In this document: one piece after another, positions 36,216 through 45,252 of the stretch | Layout: every line of letters begins with the position of its first letter | Position numbering within the stretch: the stretch's first letter is position 1 | Assembly: GCA_963791905.1 (NCBI GenBank) | Contig: CAWBTX010000005.1 | Coordinates: 620,001 to 684,000 of the forward strand | Direction: 5' to 3' | Length of the DNA stretch: 64,000 nucleotides | Source of the DNA: Gaiellasilicea sp963791905 | GTDB taxonomy: Bacteria > Actinomycetota > Thermoleophilia > Gaiellales > Gaiellaceae | Notes under the pieces: generated by a model | Databases searched by the model: none | Seen by the model: only the letters and a program-made list of their open reading frames with translations | What the model was told of the DNA's origin: nothing | Program-made: the position numbers and the translations under genes

Positions 36216-36671
36216 TCAGACTCCGACCGAGGCGAGCGAGACGCCGCGGCGGTCGAGCCGGACCGAGAGCTCCGCGCCGTCCGCGACGAGGGCGAGCCGG
36301 TACATCCCGGGCCCGACCGCCTCGATCCGGATTGACTCGAGCGAGCGGCTGCCGAGCGACGCCAGCGCCTCGGTCACCGCCCGCGCGCTCTCGACGAGGC
36401 CGGCGCCCGCGGGGAGACGGCGGAAGAGGCGCAGTGCCGCCTGCTCGCCGGCAGGGCCGTAGACGGCACGGATCCGGCCGGCGTGCAGGCCGAGGTCGAG
36501 CACGCGCTCGAGCTCGGCCGCCTCGTCCTCCGAGAGCTCGCCCTGCTCGACCGACGCGGCGACGGCGTCGAGTCGCTCGCGGTAGCTCTCGTCACGCGCG
36601 GCTGCGAGCACAGCTCTCACCTCGCCGAGCGCGACCTCGCGCTCCTCGTCGCGGACGGCGACGCTAGTCAT
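36216..36671 (-). CDS. Unknown protein within the sulfate-assimilation operon
   Basis: A 151-residue soluble protein. The N-terminal half is helical and acidic (VALGEVRAVLAAARDESYRE, then SEDEAAELERVLDLGLHAGR). The C-terminal third is beta-rich (IRIEAVGPGMYRLALVADG). No cysteine pair, metal site or nucleotide motif is visible. The ATG at 36671 overlaps the cysH stop by 8 bp. Its fixed position between cysH and the sirohaem gene suggests a role in sulfite reduction or sirohaem handling, but that is inference only. Confidence 0.82.
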   Translation of the reverse strand: MTSVAVRDEEREVALGEVRAVLAAARDESYRERLDAVAASVEQGELSEDEAAELERVLDLGLHAGRIRAVYGPAGEQAALRLFRRLPAGAGLVESARAVTEALASLGSRSLESIRIEAVGPGMYRLALVADGAELSVRLDRRGVSLASVGV

Positions 36672-37446
36672 GCGCGGCCGACCCGACGATCGCGTGCAGC
36701 TCGTGCTCGAAGCCGCCGGTCTCGATCGCGCAGTGCATGCCGCATTCCTTGGGCGCACCCGTCTCCCACCACCAGCGGCCGGCCCTGACTGGTTCCCCCT
36801 TGGCGACGGGTCGGGTGCACGGGGCGCAGCCGATCGACGTGTAGCCCTGCTCGTAGAGCGGGTGGACGGGGAGATCGTTGCCGCGGACGTAGTCCCACAC
36901 CTCGTCCTCCGTCCACTCGGCGAGCGGATTCAGCTTCACGATCGCGCCGTGGTCGTGGTCGATCTCGACCTTGCGGATGTCGGTGCGGCCGGCCCATTGG
37001 TCGCGGCGCAGGCCGGTGACCCACGCGTCGACGCCCCCCAGGTGCCGCGTCAGCGGCTGCACCTTGCGGACGTTGCAGCAGAGGAGCCGCTGCTCGACGG
37101 AGCGGTAGAAGAGGTTGGGCCCGTGCCGGTCGACGAGCCGCTGCACCTGGCCGGCGTCGGGCGAGAGCAACGAAAGACGGAGGCCCGGGTAGCGCTCCCG
37201 CAGCTCCTCGATCAGCTCGAACGTCTCGCCGGGCAGGCGGCCGGTGTCGATCGAGAAGACCTGGACGGCGGGATCGATCTCGTAGGCCATGTGGATCAGG
37301 GCGACGTCGCCCTCCTGGAACGCCGTCGAGAGGACGAGGCCGTCGCCGAACCGCTCGATCGCCCACTCGAGGAGCTCCTCGGGCTCCGCGCCTTCGAACT
37401 CAACGGAGAGCTCGCCCGCCTCGAGGTCGTCCAGTTCCCGGCTCAT
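36664..37446 (-). CDS. cysH: Adenylyl-sulfate (APS) reductase
   Basis: A 260-residue reductase of the assimilatory APS type. The iron-sulfur cysteines LLCCNVRK and CAPCTRP define the APS (not PAPS) group that binds a [4Fe-4S] cluster. ECGMHC near the end has the catalytic cysteine. The PP-loop region LSTAFQEGDVALIHMAYEI is present. It produces sulfite for the upstream sulfite reductase. The ATG overlaps the sulfite reductase stop (ATGA), implying coupled translation. Confidence 0.95.
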   Translation of the reverse strand: MSRELDDLEAGELSVEFEGAEPEELLEWAIERFGDGLVLSTAFQEGDVALIHMAYEIDPAVQVFSIDTGRLPGETFELIEELRERYPGLRLSLLSPDAGQVQRLVDRHGPNLFYRSVEQRLLCCNVRKVQPLTRHLGGVDAWVTGLRRDQWAGRTDIRKVEIDHDHGAIVKLNPLAEWTEDEVWDYVRGNDLPVHPLYEQGYTSIGCAPCTRPVAKGEPVRAGRWWWETGAPKECGMHCAIETGGFEHELHAIVGSAAHD

Positions 37447-39098
37447 GCAGGCACTTCCTCTCTCCGGCTCTTCGCCGGCTCCTGCCCGGCCAGGAGGCCG
37501 AGCTCGTCGTCGCTCGTCCGGTCGCAGAACGCCCGGAACGCCTCGTGCTCGTCCGCCCGTTGCAGCAGCCAGCCGTCGAGGAGGCCGGTGACGGCGTCCG
37601 ACAGGTCCTCGGCCGGCACGCGCCGGAAGACGGGACGCGCGATCGCCGCGTCCGGCCCGAGGCCGCCTCGCAGCAGGATGTCGTAGGCCTGGCGCCGGAC
37701 GCCCTCCTCGTTCCGGACGGTCGAGCCCTGGAAGCCGAGGTCGCCGACCCAGTGGTGGCCGCACGCGTGCGGGCAGCCGTCGAGGTTCAGCTTGAGCCCG
37801 GCGAGGGTGTCGCCGTAGCGCTCCTCGAGGTGGTCGACCAGCGTCGCGAGCCGAGTCTTCGTCTCGGCGACGGCGAAGTTGCAGTGCGGCTCGCCTGTGC
37901 AGGCGATCGACTCGGAGCGCAGGGCGTGGCCGGCGAGCGGCAGGCCCAGCTCGGCGAGCCGCTCGCCGATGTTCTCGACGGCACCGGCCGGCACGCCGGT
38001 GAGCACGAGGTTCTGCTGCCGCGTCACGCGCACGTCGCCGCCGGACTCGGCGGCGAGCTCGGCGACCGCGACCATCTGGTCGCCCGTGATCAGGCCCACG
38101 CGCACGGGGACGCCGAGCGACACGAGCCCGTCGTGCTTCTCCGGCCCGGCGCCCATGTGATCGGTTGGGGCAGGCGCCGGGCCGAGCTCGTAGTCCGCCA
38201 GGGCGTAGCCGAGGCGGCGCTCCACCTCGGCGCGCATGCCGTCGGCGCCGAGGTCGTCGACCATGAACTTGAGGCGCGCCTTCACGCGGGAGAGCCGATA
38301 GCGGAGGTCTTCCTTCCAGGCGTCGAGGAGCGCGCGCAGCACGGGCAGCGCCTGGTCGACCGGGACGAAGACGCCGAGCTCGCGCGCGAGTCGCGGCACC
38401 GACGAGAGGCCGCCGCCGACGAGCACCGCGAACCCGGGCTCGCCGTCGCGCAGGACGCCCACGAGCGAGATGCAGTTGATCTCCGGCGCGTTGCAGCGGT
38501 GTGCGCAGGCCGAGATCGTGATCTTGTGCTTGCGCGGCAGGTCGGAGTACTCCGGGTTGCCGTAGAAGAAGCGCGTCACCTCCTCGAGCACGGGCGTGAC
38601 GTCGAAGAGCTCGTCGGCGGCGACGCCGGCGACCGGGCAGCCGGTGACGTTGCGCACCGCGTCGCCACAGGCGCCGACGGTCGTCAGTCCGACCTCGTCC
38701 AGTCGCCGGAACACCTCCGGCAGCGACGCGAGCTCGAGGTAGTGGAGCTGGATCGTCTGGCGCGTCGACAGCTCGCCCGATGCCTGGCCGTGGCGGAGCG
38801 ACAGCTCGCCGACCGCCCGCAGCTGCTCCGGGGTGGCGCGACCCGCGGGGAGCTTGATGCGGAGCATGAAGGTCCCGATCTTCGGCTTGTCGTGGTAGAG
38901 GCCCCACCACTTGAGCCGGACGAAGTCTTCCTCGGGCGTCTCCTCGTACCCGGCCGCGATCAGCGCCGGCAGCTCGGCGAGCATGCCGAGCGGGCTCTTC
39001 TCTCGTTTGATCCGCTCGACCGAGTTCCGCTTGAGGACCAGCTCGAGCGTGGGTGGGCCTTGCTCCGCCCGACGTGCGCGCGTTCGCTCGCTCCCCAT
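37443..39098 (-). CDS. Ferredoxin-type sulfite (or nitrite) reductase
   Basis: A 551-residue sirohaem/[4Fe-4S] enzyme. Two NirV-type halves are seen; the first has TRQTIQLHYLELASLPEVFR and the second RVTRQQNLVLTGVPAGAVEN. The cofactor cysteines are ACTGEPHCNF and LDGCPHACGHH. Family assignment between sulfite and nitrite is not possible from motifs alone, but co-transcription with cysH and the sirohaem genes argues for sulfite reduction to sulfide. It heads a six-gene operon ending with ppc. A promoter is proposed at 39109-39137. Confidence 0.93.
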   Translation of the reverse strand: MGSERTRARRAEQGPPTLELVLKRNSVERIKREKSPLGMLAELPALIAAGYEETPEEDFVRLKWWGLYHDKPKIGTFMLRIKLPAGRATPEQLRAVGELSLRHGQASGELSTRQTIQLHYLELASLPEVFRRLDEVGLTTVGACGDAVRNVTGCPVAGVAADELFDVTPVLEEVTRFFYGNPEYSDLPRKHKITISACAHRCNAPEINCISLVGVLRDGEPGFAVLVGGGLSSVPRLARELGVFVPVDQALPVLRALLDAWKEDLRYRLSRVKARLKFMVDDLGADGMRAEVERRLGYALADYELGPAPAPTDHMGAGPEKHDGLVSLGVPVRVGLITGDQMVAVAELAAESGGDVRVTRQQNLVLTGVPAGAVENIGERLAELGLPLAGHALRSESIACTGEPHCNFAVAETKTRLATLVDHLEERYGDTLAGLKLNLDGCPHACGHHWVGDLGFQGSTVRNEEGVRRQAYDILLRGGLGPDAAIARPVFRRVPAEDLSDAVTGLLDGWLLQRADEHEAFRAFCDRTSDDELGLLAGQEPAKSRREEVPA

Positions 39099-39108
39099 TA
39101 CTTCAATG

Positions 39109-39137
39109 TGTATAGCAACGAAGCTTTACCTTCGCAA
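39109..39137 (-). promoter_or_regulatory. Proposed promoter of the sulfate-assimilation operon
   Basis: On the minus strand, TTGCGA (39132-39137) and TATACA (39109-39114) are separated by 17 bases, the standard sigma-70 spacing. Only 10 bases separate TATACA from the sulfite reductase ATG, so the transcript would be leaderless or nearly so. This is inferred from sequence alone. Confidence 0.55.
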
Positions 39138-39183
39138 GCAATGAGCTTGCGCTGTCCGGCCGTTGCTTTACACTGGAAAGCAA
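39119..39183. repeat. Three consecutive inverted repeats between sulfite reductase and gltB
   Basis: CGAAG-N6-CTTCG (39119-39134), CGCAAGC-N5-GCTTGCG (39133-39151) and TTGCTTT-N7-AAAGCAA (39163-39183) follow one another in an AT-rich stretch of a very G+C-rich region. They lie between the divergent sulfur and glutamate synthase operons and overlap the proposed promoter. They could be operator half-sites for a shared regulator or RNA hairpins. GCTTTAC occurs in the first and third repeats. Confidence 0.5.
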
Positions 39184-39257
39184 TGGAGGGCCGCCTGGTG
39201 ACCGATCTCGACTTGGCCTTTAAGGCCGGGCTCATTTCGCGCCCCAGAGCGCGCTAG
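39183..39257 (+). CDS. Possible 24-residue leader ORF before gltB
   Basis: ATG at 39183 to TAG at 39257 encodes 24 residues (starts MEGRLVTDLDLAFKAG). It begins at the end of the third inverted repeat and contains the GGCCTTTAAGGCC palindrome. Downstream, CCCTCTCTCGC near 39265 can pair with GCGAGAGGG at 39303-39311, which covers the gltB ribosome site. A translated leader controlling gltB is possible but unproven; chance occurrence is equally likely. Confidence 0.25.
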   Translation: MEGRLVTDLDLAFKAGLISRPRAR

Positions 39258-39315
39258 CCGGCCACCCTCTCTCGCACCTCCGGTCTAGCGCACACCACAC
39301 AGGCGAGAGGGCCGC

Positions 39316-42300
39316 GTGAACGGGCTGCCACCGCGGACCGGGCTCTACGACCCCGCCTTCGAGCACGACGCGTGCGGCGTGGCCTTCGTTGCGCGGCTCG
39401 ACGGCGTCGCCTCGCACGAGACGGTCGTGCGCGCGGCGCGCGCCCTCGCGAACCTCGAACACAGGGGAGCGGCGGGCGCCGACGCAGACACCGGCGACGG
39501 CGCGGGGATGACGCTGCGCCTTCCCGACGCGCTGTTCCGAGGCGAGCTCGGCAACGCGCTTCCGTCGCTCGGCGCCTACGGCGTCGGCGTCTGTTCCTCC
39601 CGCACGACGCGGTGCGTGCGGCTCACCTCGAAGCGCTGCTCGAGCGGATCGTCACGGCCGAGGGACAGACCGTCGTCGACTGGCGTGACGTGCCCGTCGA
39701 CCCGAGCTGCCTCGGCTCGGTCGCCGCCGCGGCGGCGCCTCGGATCCGGCAGCTCTTCGTCGCGGCTGCACGCGGGCTCGACGCCGACGCGTTCGAGCGC
39801 AAGCTGTACGTCATCCGCCGCGTTGCGGAGCTCGAGGCGGGCGCCGAGCTCGTGATCCCGAGCTTCTCCTCGCGCACGGTCGTCTACAAGGGGATGCTGA
39901 CCCCGGCGCAGCTCCTCGGCTTCTACGCCGACCTGCGCGACGAGCGGACGCAGTCGGCGCTCGCGCTCGTCCACTCGCGCTACTCGACGAACACGTTCCC
40001 GAGCTGGGAGCTCGCGCACCCGTACCGGATGATCGCGCACAACGGCGAGATCAACACGCTCCGCGGCAACGTCAACTGGATGCGCGCGCGGGAGTCGCAG
40101 CTCGCGTCCGAGCTCTTCGGCGACGACCTGTGCAAAGTGCTGCCTGTCGTACGGCCGGGCGGCTCCGATTCCGCGACGTTCGACAACGTGCTCGAGCTGC
40201 TCGTGCTCGCGGGCCGCTCGCTACCGCACGCGATCATGATGATGATCCCGGAGGCGTACCGCGGGCGCGACGACCTGCCGGAGGAGCTGGCCGGCTTCTA
40301 CGCCTTCCACCAGTGCCTGATGGAGCCGTGGGACGGCCCGGCCGCGATCGCGTTCACGGACGGCCGCATAATCGGCGCGACGCTCGACCGCAACGGGCTG
40401 AGGCCGGGACGGTGGCTCGAGACGAGGGACGGCTGGGTCGTGCTCGCGTCGGAGACCGGCGTTCTCGACGAGCGCCCGGAGAACGTCCTCCGCAAGGGTC
40501 GTCTCCAGCCCGGGCAAGCTCTTCCTCGTCGACGTCGACGCCGGCCGCGTCGTCCCGGACGACGAGCTCAAGCGCACGGTCGCGTCCCGCCGCCCGTACG
40601 CAGAGTGGCACCGGCGCGAGGTCGTCCAGCTCGACGACCTGCCGGCGAGACGGACGCCGCGGCGGCCGGCCGAGCCGCTGCGCCTGCGCCAGCTCGCGTT
40701 CGGCTACACGCAGGACGACATGAAGGTGATCCTGGCGCCGCTCGCGCGCAACGCCGAGGAGGCGATCGGGTCGATGGGGAACGACCTTCCGCTCGCGGTC
40801 CTCTCCGACCGGCACCCGCTCCTGTACGCCTACTTCAAGCAGCTCTTCGCGCAAGTGACGAACCCGCCGATCGACTCGATCCGCGAGGCGGTCGTGATGA
40901 GCGTCGAGGCGAGCGTCGGCTCGGAGCGCAACCTCTTCGACGAGACGCCGGAGCACGCGCGGCAGCTCGCCATCCCGAACCCGATCCTGCTCGACGAGGA
41001 GCTCGAGCGCCTGCGGCAGATCGACTCCGACGTGTTCCGCGCGCAGACGATCGACATCACCTGGCCGGTCGCGGAGGGCCCGGAGGGGCTCGAGACCGCG
41101 GTCGAGCGCATCTGCCGCGAGGCGGACGCGGCGCTCGCCGCCGGCGCGAACATCCTCGTGCTCTCGGACCGGGCGGTGTCCGCGACCCGCGCGCCGATGC
41201 CCTCGCTGCTCGCCGTCTCGGCCACGCACCACCACCTCGTCCGTGCGGGCACGCGGCTGCAGGCGGGGCTCGTCGTCGAGTCGGGCGAGCCGCGCAGCGT
41301 GCACAGCGTCGCCGTGCTCGTCGGCTACGGCGCCGCCGCCGTAAACCCGTACCTCATGCTCGAGACGTTGGCCGAGCTGGTCGATCTCGACCTGCTCCCG
41401 CCGGGGATGACGGCGGAGGACGCCCAGCGGCGTGCCACGAAGGGCGTCGCCAAGGGCCTGCTCAAGACGATCTCGAAGATGGGGATCTCAACGATCTCGT
41501 CGTACTGCGGGGCTCAGATCTTCGAGGCGGTCGGCCTCTCGCACGAGCTCGTGGAGCGCCACTTCACCGGCACGCCCTCCCGCATCGGCGGGGTCGGCCT
41601 TGAGGCGCTCGCCCGCGACGCGCTCGCGCGCCACGCCCGCGCGTACCCAGGCACGGTGGAGCGGCTTCTGCCCGTCACCGGGCTCTACGCCTGGCGGCAG
41701 GGCGGCGAGCACCACCAATGGAACCCCGAGACGATCGCGCTGCTGCAGCACGCCGTCCGACACGGCGGCGCGGACACGTACGAGGAGTACTCGCGGCTCG
41801 TCAACCACGACTCCGCGCGTCGCTCGACGCTACGCGGGCTCATGCGCTTCCGCTTCCCGGAGGACGGCGGCGTCCCGCTCGAGGAAGTGGAGCCGGCGAG
41901 CGAGATCGTGAAGCGCTTCTCGACCGGCGCCATGTCGCTCGGCTCGCTCTCGCGCGAGGCGCACGAGACGCTCGCGATCGCGATGAACCGGATCGGCGGC
42001 CGATCGAACACCGGTGAGGGCGGGGAGGACCCGAGCGCTACGTGCCCGATCCGAACGGCGACTCGCGGCGCTCCGCGATCAAGCAGGTCGCCTCGGGCCG
42101 CTTCGGCGTCAACGCGCACTACCTCGCGAACGCAGACGAGCTGCAGATCAAGATGGCGCAGGGCGCGAAGCCCGGCGAGGGCGGCCAGCTGCCCGGCCAC
42201 AAGGTCGACCGCTACATCGCGAGCGTGCGGCTGACGACGCCAGGCGTCGGTCTGATTTCGCCGCCTCCGCACCACGACATCTACTCGATCGAGGACCTCA

Positions 42301-43805
42301 AGCAGCTCATCTACGACCTGCGCTGCGGGAACCCCGATGCGCGGATCTCCGTGAAGCTCGTCGCCGAGGTCGGCGTCGGCACCGTTGCGGCCGGCGTCGC
42401 GAAGGCGAACGCCGACCACGTGCTGATCTCCGGGCACGATGGCGGCACCGGCGCGTCACCGCTCTCGTCGATCCTCTTCTCAGGCGTCCCGTGGGAGATC
42501 GGGCTCGCGGAGACCCAGCAGACGCTCGTCCTGAACGACCTGCGCTCGCGCATCTGGGTGCAGACGGACGGGCAGCTGAAGACGGGGCGCGACGTCCTCG
42601 TTGCGGCGCTGCTCGGCGCCGACGAGATGGGCTTCGCGACCGCCCCGCTGATCGCAACGGGCTGCGTGATGATGCGCGCCTGCCACCTCAACACGTGCCC
42701 GGTCGGGATCGCGACGCAGGATCCCGAGCTGCGGCTCCGCTTCCAGGGTCAGCCGGAGCACGTCGTCAACTTCCTCTTCTTCGTCGCCGAGGAGGCACGT
42801 CGGCTGATGGCGCGGCTCGGGATCAGGCGCTTCGCCGACCTCGTCGGCCGCGTCGACCTGCTCGAGCCGGACGACGCGATCGAGCACTGGCGCTCGCGCG
42901 GCATCGACCTGTCGGCGCTGCTGCAGCCGCCGGCGGCCGCCCCTGGAGCGCCGCTTCGCCGGACGCAGCCGCAGGCGTCCCCGCTCGGCGGCGCTCTCGA
43001 CTGGACGCTGATCGAGGCGGCGCGGCCGGCGATCGAGCACGGCGTGCCCGTCGACGGCGCCTACCCGATCCGCAACGTGCACCGCACGGTCGGCGGCCTG
43101 CTCTCGCACGCCGTGACGAAGGCGCACGGCGCGGACGGCCTGCCGCCGGGCTCGATCCGGTTCACCCTGCGCGGGTCGGCCGGGCAGTCCTTCGGCGCGT
43201 GGCTCGCGCCCGGCGTCGAGCTCACCCTCTTCGGCGACGCGAACGACTACGTCGGTAAGGGGCTGTCGGGCGGCGTCCTCGCCGTCCGGCCCCCGGACGG
43301 CAGCGGCTTCGTCGCGGAGGAGAACGTGATCATCGGCAACACCGTTCTCTACGGCGCAACGGCCGGCAAGGCGTTCTTCCGCGGTCAGGCCGGCGAGCGC
43401 TTCGCCGTCCGCAACTCCGGCGCGGCCGCCGTCGTCGAGGGGCTCGGCGACCACGGCTGCGAGTACATGACCGGTGGCCGCGTCGTCGTGCTCGGGCGCA
43501 CTGGGCGCAACTTCGCGGCCGGGATGAGCGGCGGCATCGCCTACGTCCTGGACGAGGACGGCACCTTCGCGACGCGCTGCAACACGGAGCTCGTGGGCTT
43601 CGAGCCCGTCGAGGGTCGCGATGCACAGGAGCTCCTCCACCTCGTCGACGAGCACCGGTTGCGCACCGGCTCCACCGTCGCCGAACGGCTCCTCGACGAC
43701 TGGGCCACCGCGCTGCCCCTGTTCGTCAAGGTGATGCCGCACGACTACCGGCGCGCACTCGAGGAGAGCGCCGAGCTGCACGACGAGCGGGCGGTGGCGG
43801 CCTGA
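39316..43805 (+). CDS. gltB: Glutamate synthase large subunit (three frameshifts)
   Basis: GOGAT alpha subunit of about 1,496 codons. It makes glutamate from glutamine and 2-oxoglutarate with the small subunit. The start is GTG 39316 after GAGAGG. FEHDACGVAFVA holds the Ntn cysteine that becomes residue 1 after propeptide removal. SRYSTNTFPSWELAHPYRMI, the FMN-domain AKPGEGGQLPGHKVDRYIA, HLNTCPVGIATQDPELR (3Fe-4S region) and the C-terminal beta-helix are all present. The frame changes near 39597, 40510 and 42036, each repaired by one base. No domain is missing. The gene is almost certainly intact in the organism. Confidence 0.92.
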
Positions 43806-45252
43806 TGGGCAAGTTGCGCGGCTTCCTCGACTACCAGCGGCTCGACGCGCCCGAGCGCGACCCCGGCGAGCGCGTCCACGACTACCGCGAAGTCGCCGGC
43901 GTGCTGCCGCTGCCGCTCGTGCAGGAGCAGGGTGCGCGCTGCATGGACTGCGGCGTGCCGTTCTGCCACAACGGCTGCCCGCTCGGAAACCTGATCCCCG
44001 AGTGGAACGACCTCGTCTACCGCGACCGCTGGCGGGACGCGATCGTCCAGCTCCATCGCACGAACAACTTCCCCGAGTTCACCGGCCGGCTCTGTCCGGC
44101 GCCGTGCGAGGCGGCATGCGTGCTCGAGCTGCGCGAGGGCGACGCCGTCGCGATCAAGCAGATCGAGCTCTCGATCGTGAACCGGGCGTGGGAGGAGGGC
44201 TGGATCGCACCGCAGCCGCCTCGCTCGCGAACCGGCCAGAGCGTTGCCGTCATCGGCTCCGGTCCGTCTGGCCTCGCGTGCGCGCAGCAGCTGAACCGGC
44301 TCGGCCACCACGTCACGGTCTACGAGCGCGACGAGGCGGGCGGCGGGCTCGTGCGCTTCGGCGTCCCGGACTTCAAGATCGAGAAGTGGATCGTCGAGCG
44401 CCGCCTGCGGCAGCTCGCCGAGGAGGGCGTCGAGTTCGCCTACGGCGTCGACGTCGGAGTCGACGTCGACGCTGAGGAGCTGCGTGCGCGCCACGAGGCC
44501 GTGGTCGTCGCGGTGGGCTCGCGCGTGCCGCGCGACCTGCCCGTCCCCGGTCGCGAGCTCGGCGGCGTGCACTTCGCGATGGACTACCTCTACCAGCGCA
44601 ACCGCTGGGTCGCGCGGGAGCTCGGGCCGCAGGTGCCGGGAGCGCCGCCGGTGCCGGCCCCGGAGGCGACGATCACCGCGGCCGGGAAGCACGTCGTCGT
44701 GATCGGCGGCGGCGACACGGGCGCCGACTGCGTCGCCAACGCCCACCGTGAGGGCGCCGCCTCCGTCACCCAGATCGAGCTCGTCGGCGAGCCGCCGCCG
44801 TCACGGCCCGACGAGGTGACGCCCTGGCCGCGCTGGCCGATGAAGCTCCGGACGTCGTACGCGCTCAAGGAGGGCGGCGAGCGCGACTTCGCGATCTCGA
44901 CGACCGGCGATGACGGGTAACGGCCGCGTGCAGCGGCATCCACTGGGCAAGGAACACGGGCGAGCCGCCGTTCGAGACCGTGGCCGGCACGGACGACGAA
45001 CGGCCGGCCGACCTCGTCCTGCTCGCGATGGGCTTCCTGGGCCCGGAGAAGCACCTCCTCGACGCGTTCGGGATCGAGACGGACGCGCGCGGCAACGCGG
45101 ACGCCCCCGCGTACGCGACGTCCGCGGAAGGCGTCTTCGCGGCCGGCGACGCGCGCCGCGGGCAGTCCCTCATCGTCTGGGCGATCACCGAGGGCCGCCG
45201 CTGCGCCGCCGCGGTCGACCGCTGGCTCGCAGTGGAGGCGAGCGCGGCGTGA
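43805..45252 (+). CDS. gltD: Glutamate synthase small subunit (two frameshifts)
   Basis: An NAD(P)H- and FAD-dependent subunit of about 482 codons that feeds electrons to GltB. CMDCGVPFCHNGCPLGN and CPAPCEAAC bind two [4Fe-4S] clusters. VAVIGSGPSGLACAQQLNRL is the FAD site and VVVIGGGDTGADCVANA the NADPH site. The frame is lost near 44900, after AISTTG, and again near 44930, then resumes as GIHWARNTGEPPFETVAG up to TGA 45252. The ATG overlaps the gltB stop (TGATG), and its own stop overlaps the malic enzyme GTG. Confidence 0.9.

Noticed and set aside
39316..43805. Split glutamate synthase encoded by several separate genes
   Set aside because: The pieces join at single-base shifts inside conserved motifs with no start codons or ribosome sites at the joints, so this is one gene with sequence errors.
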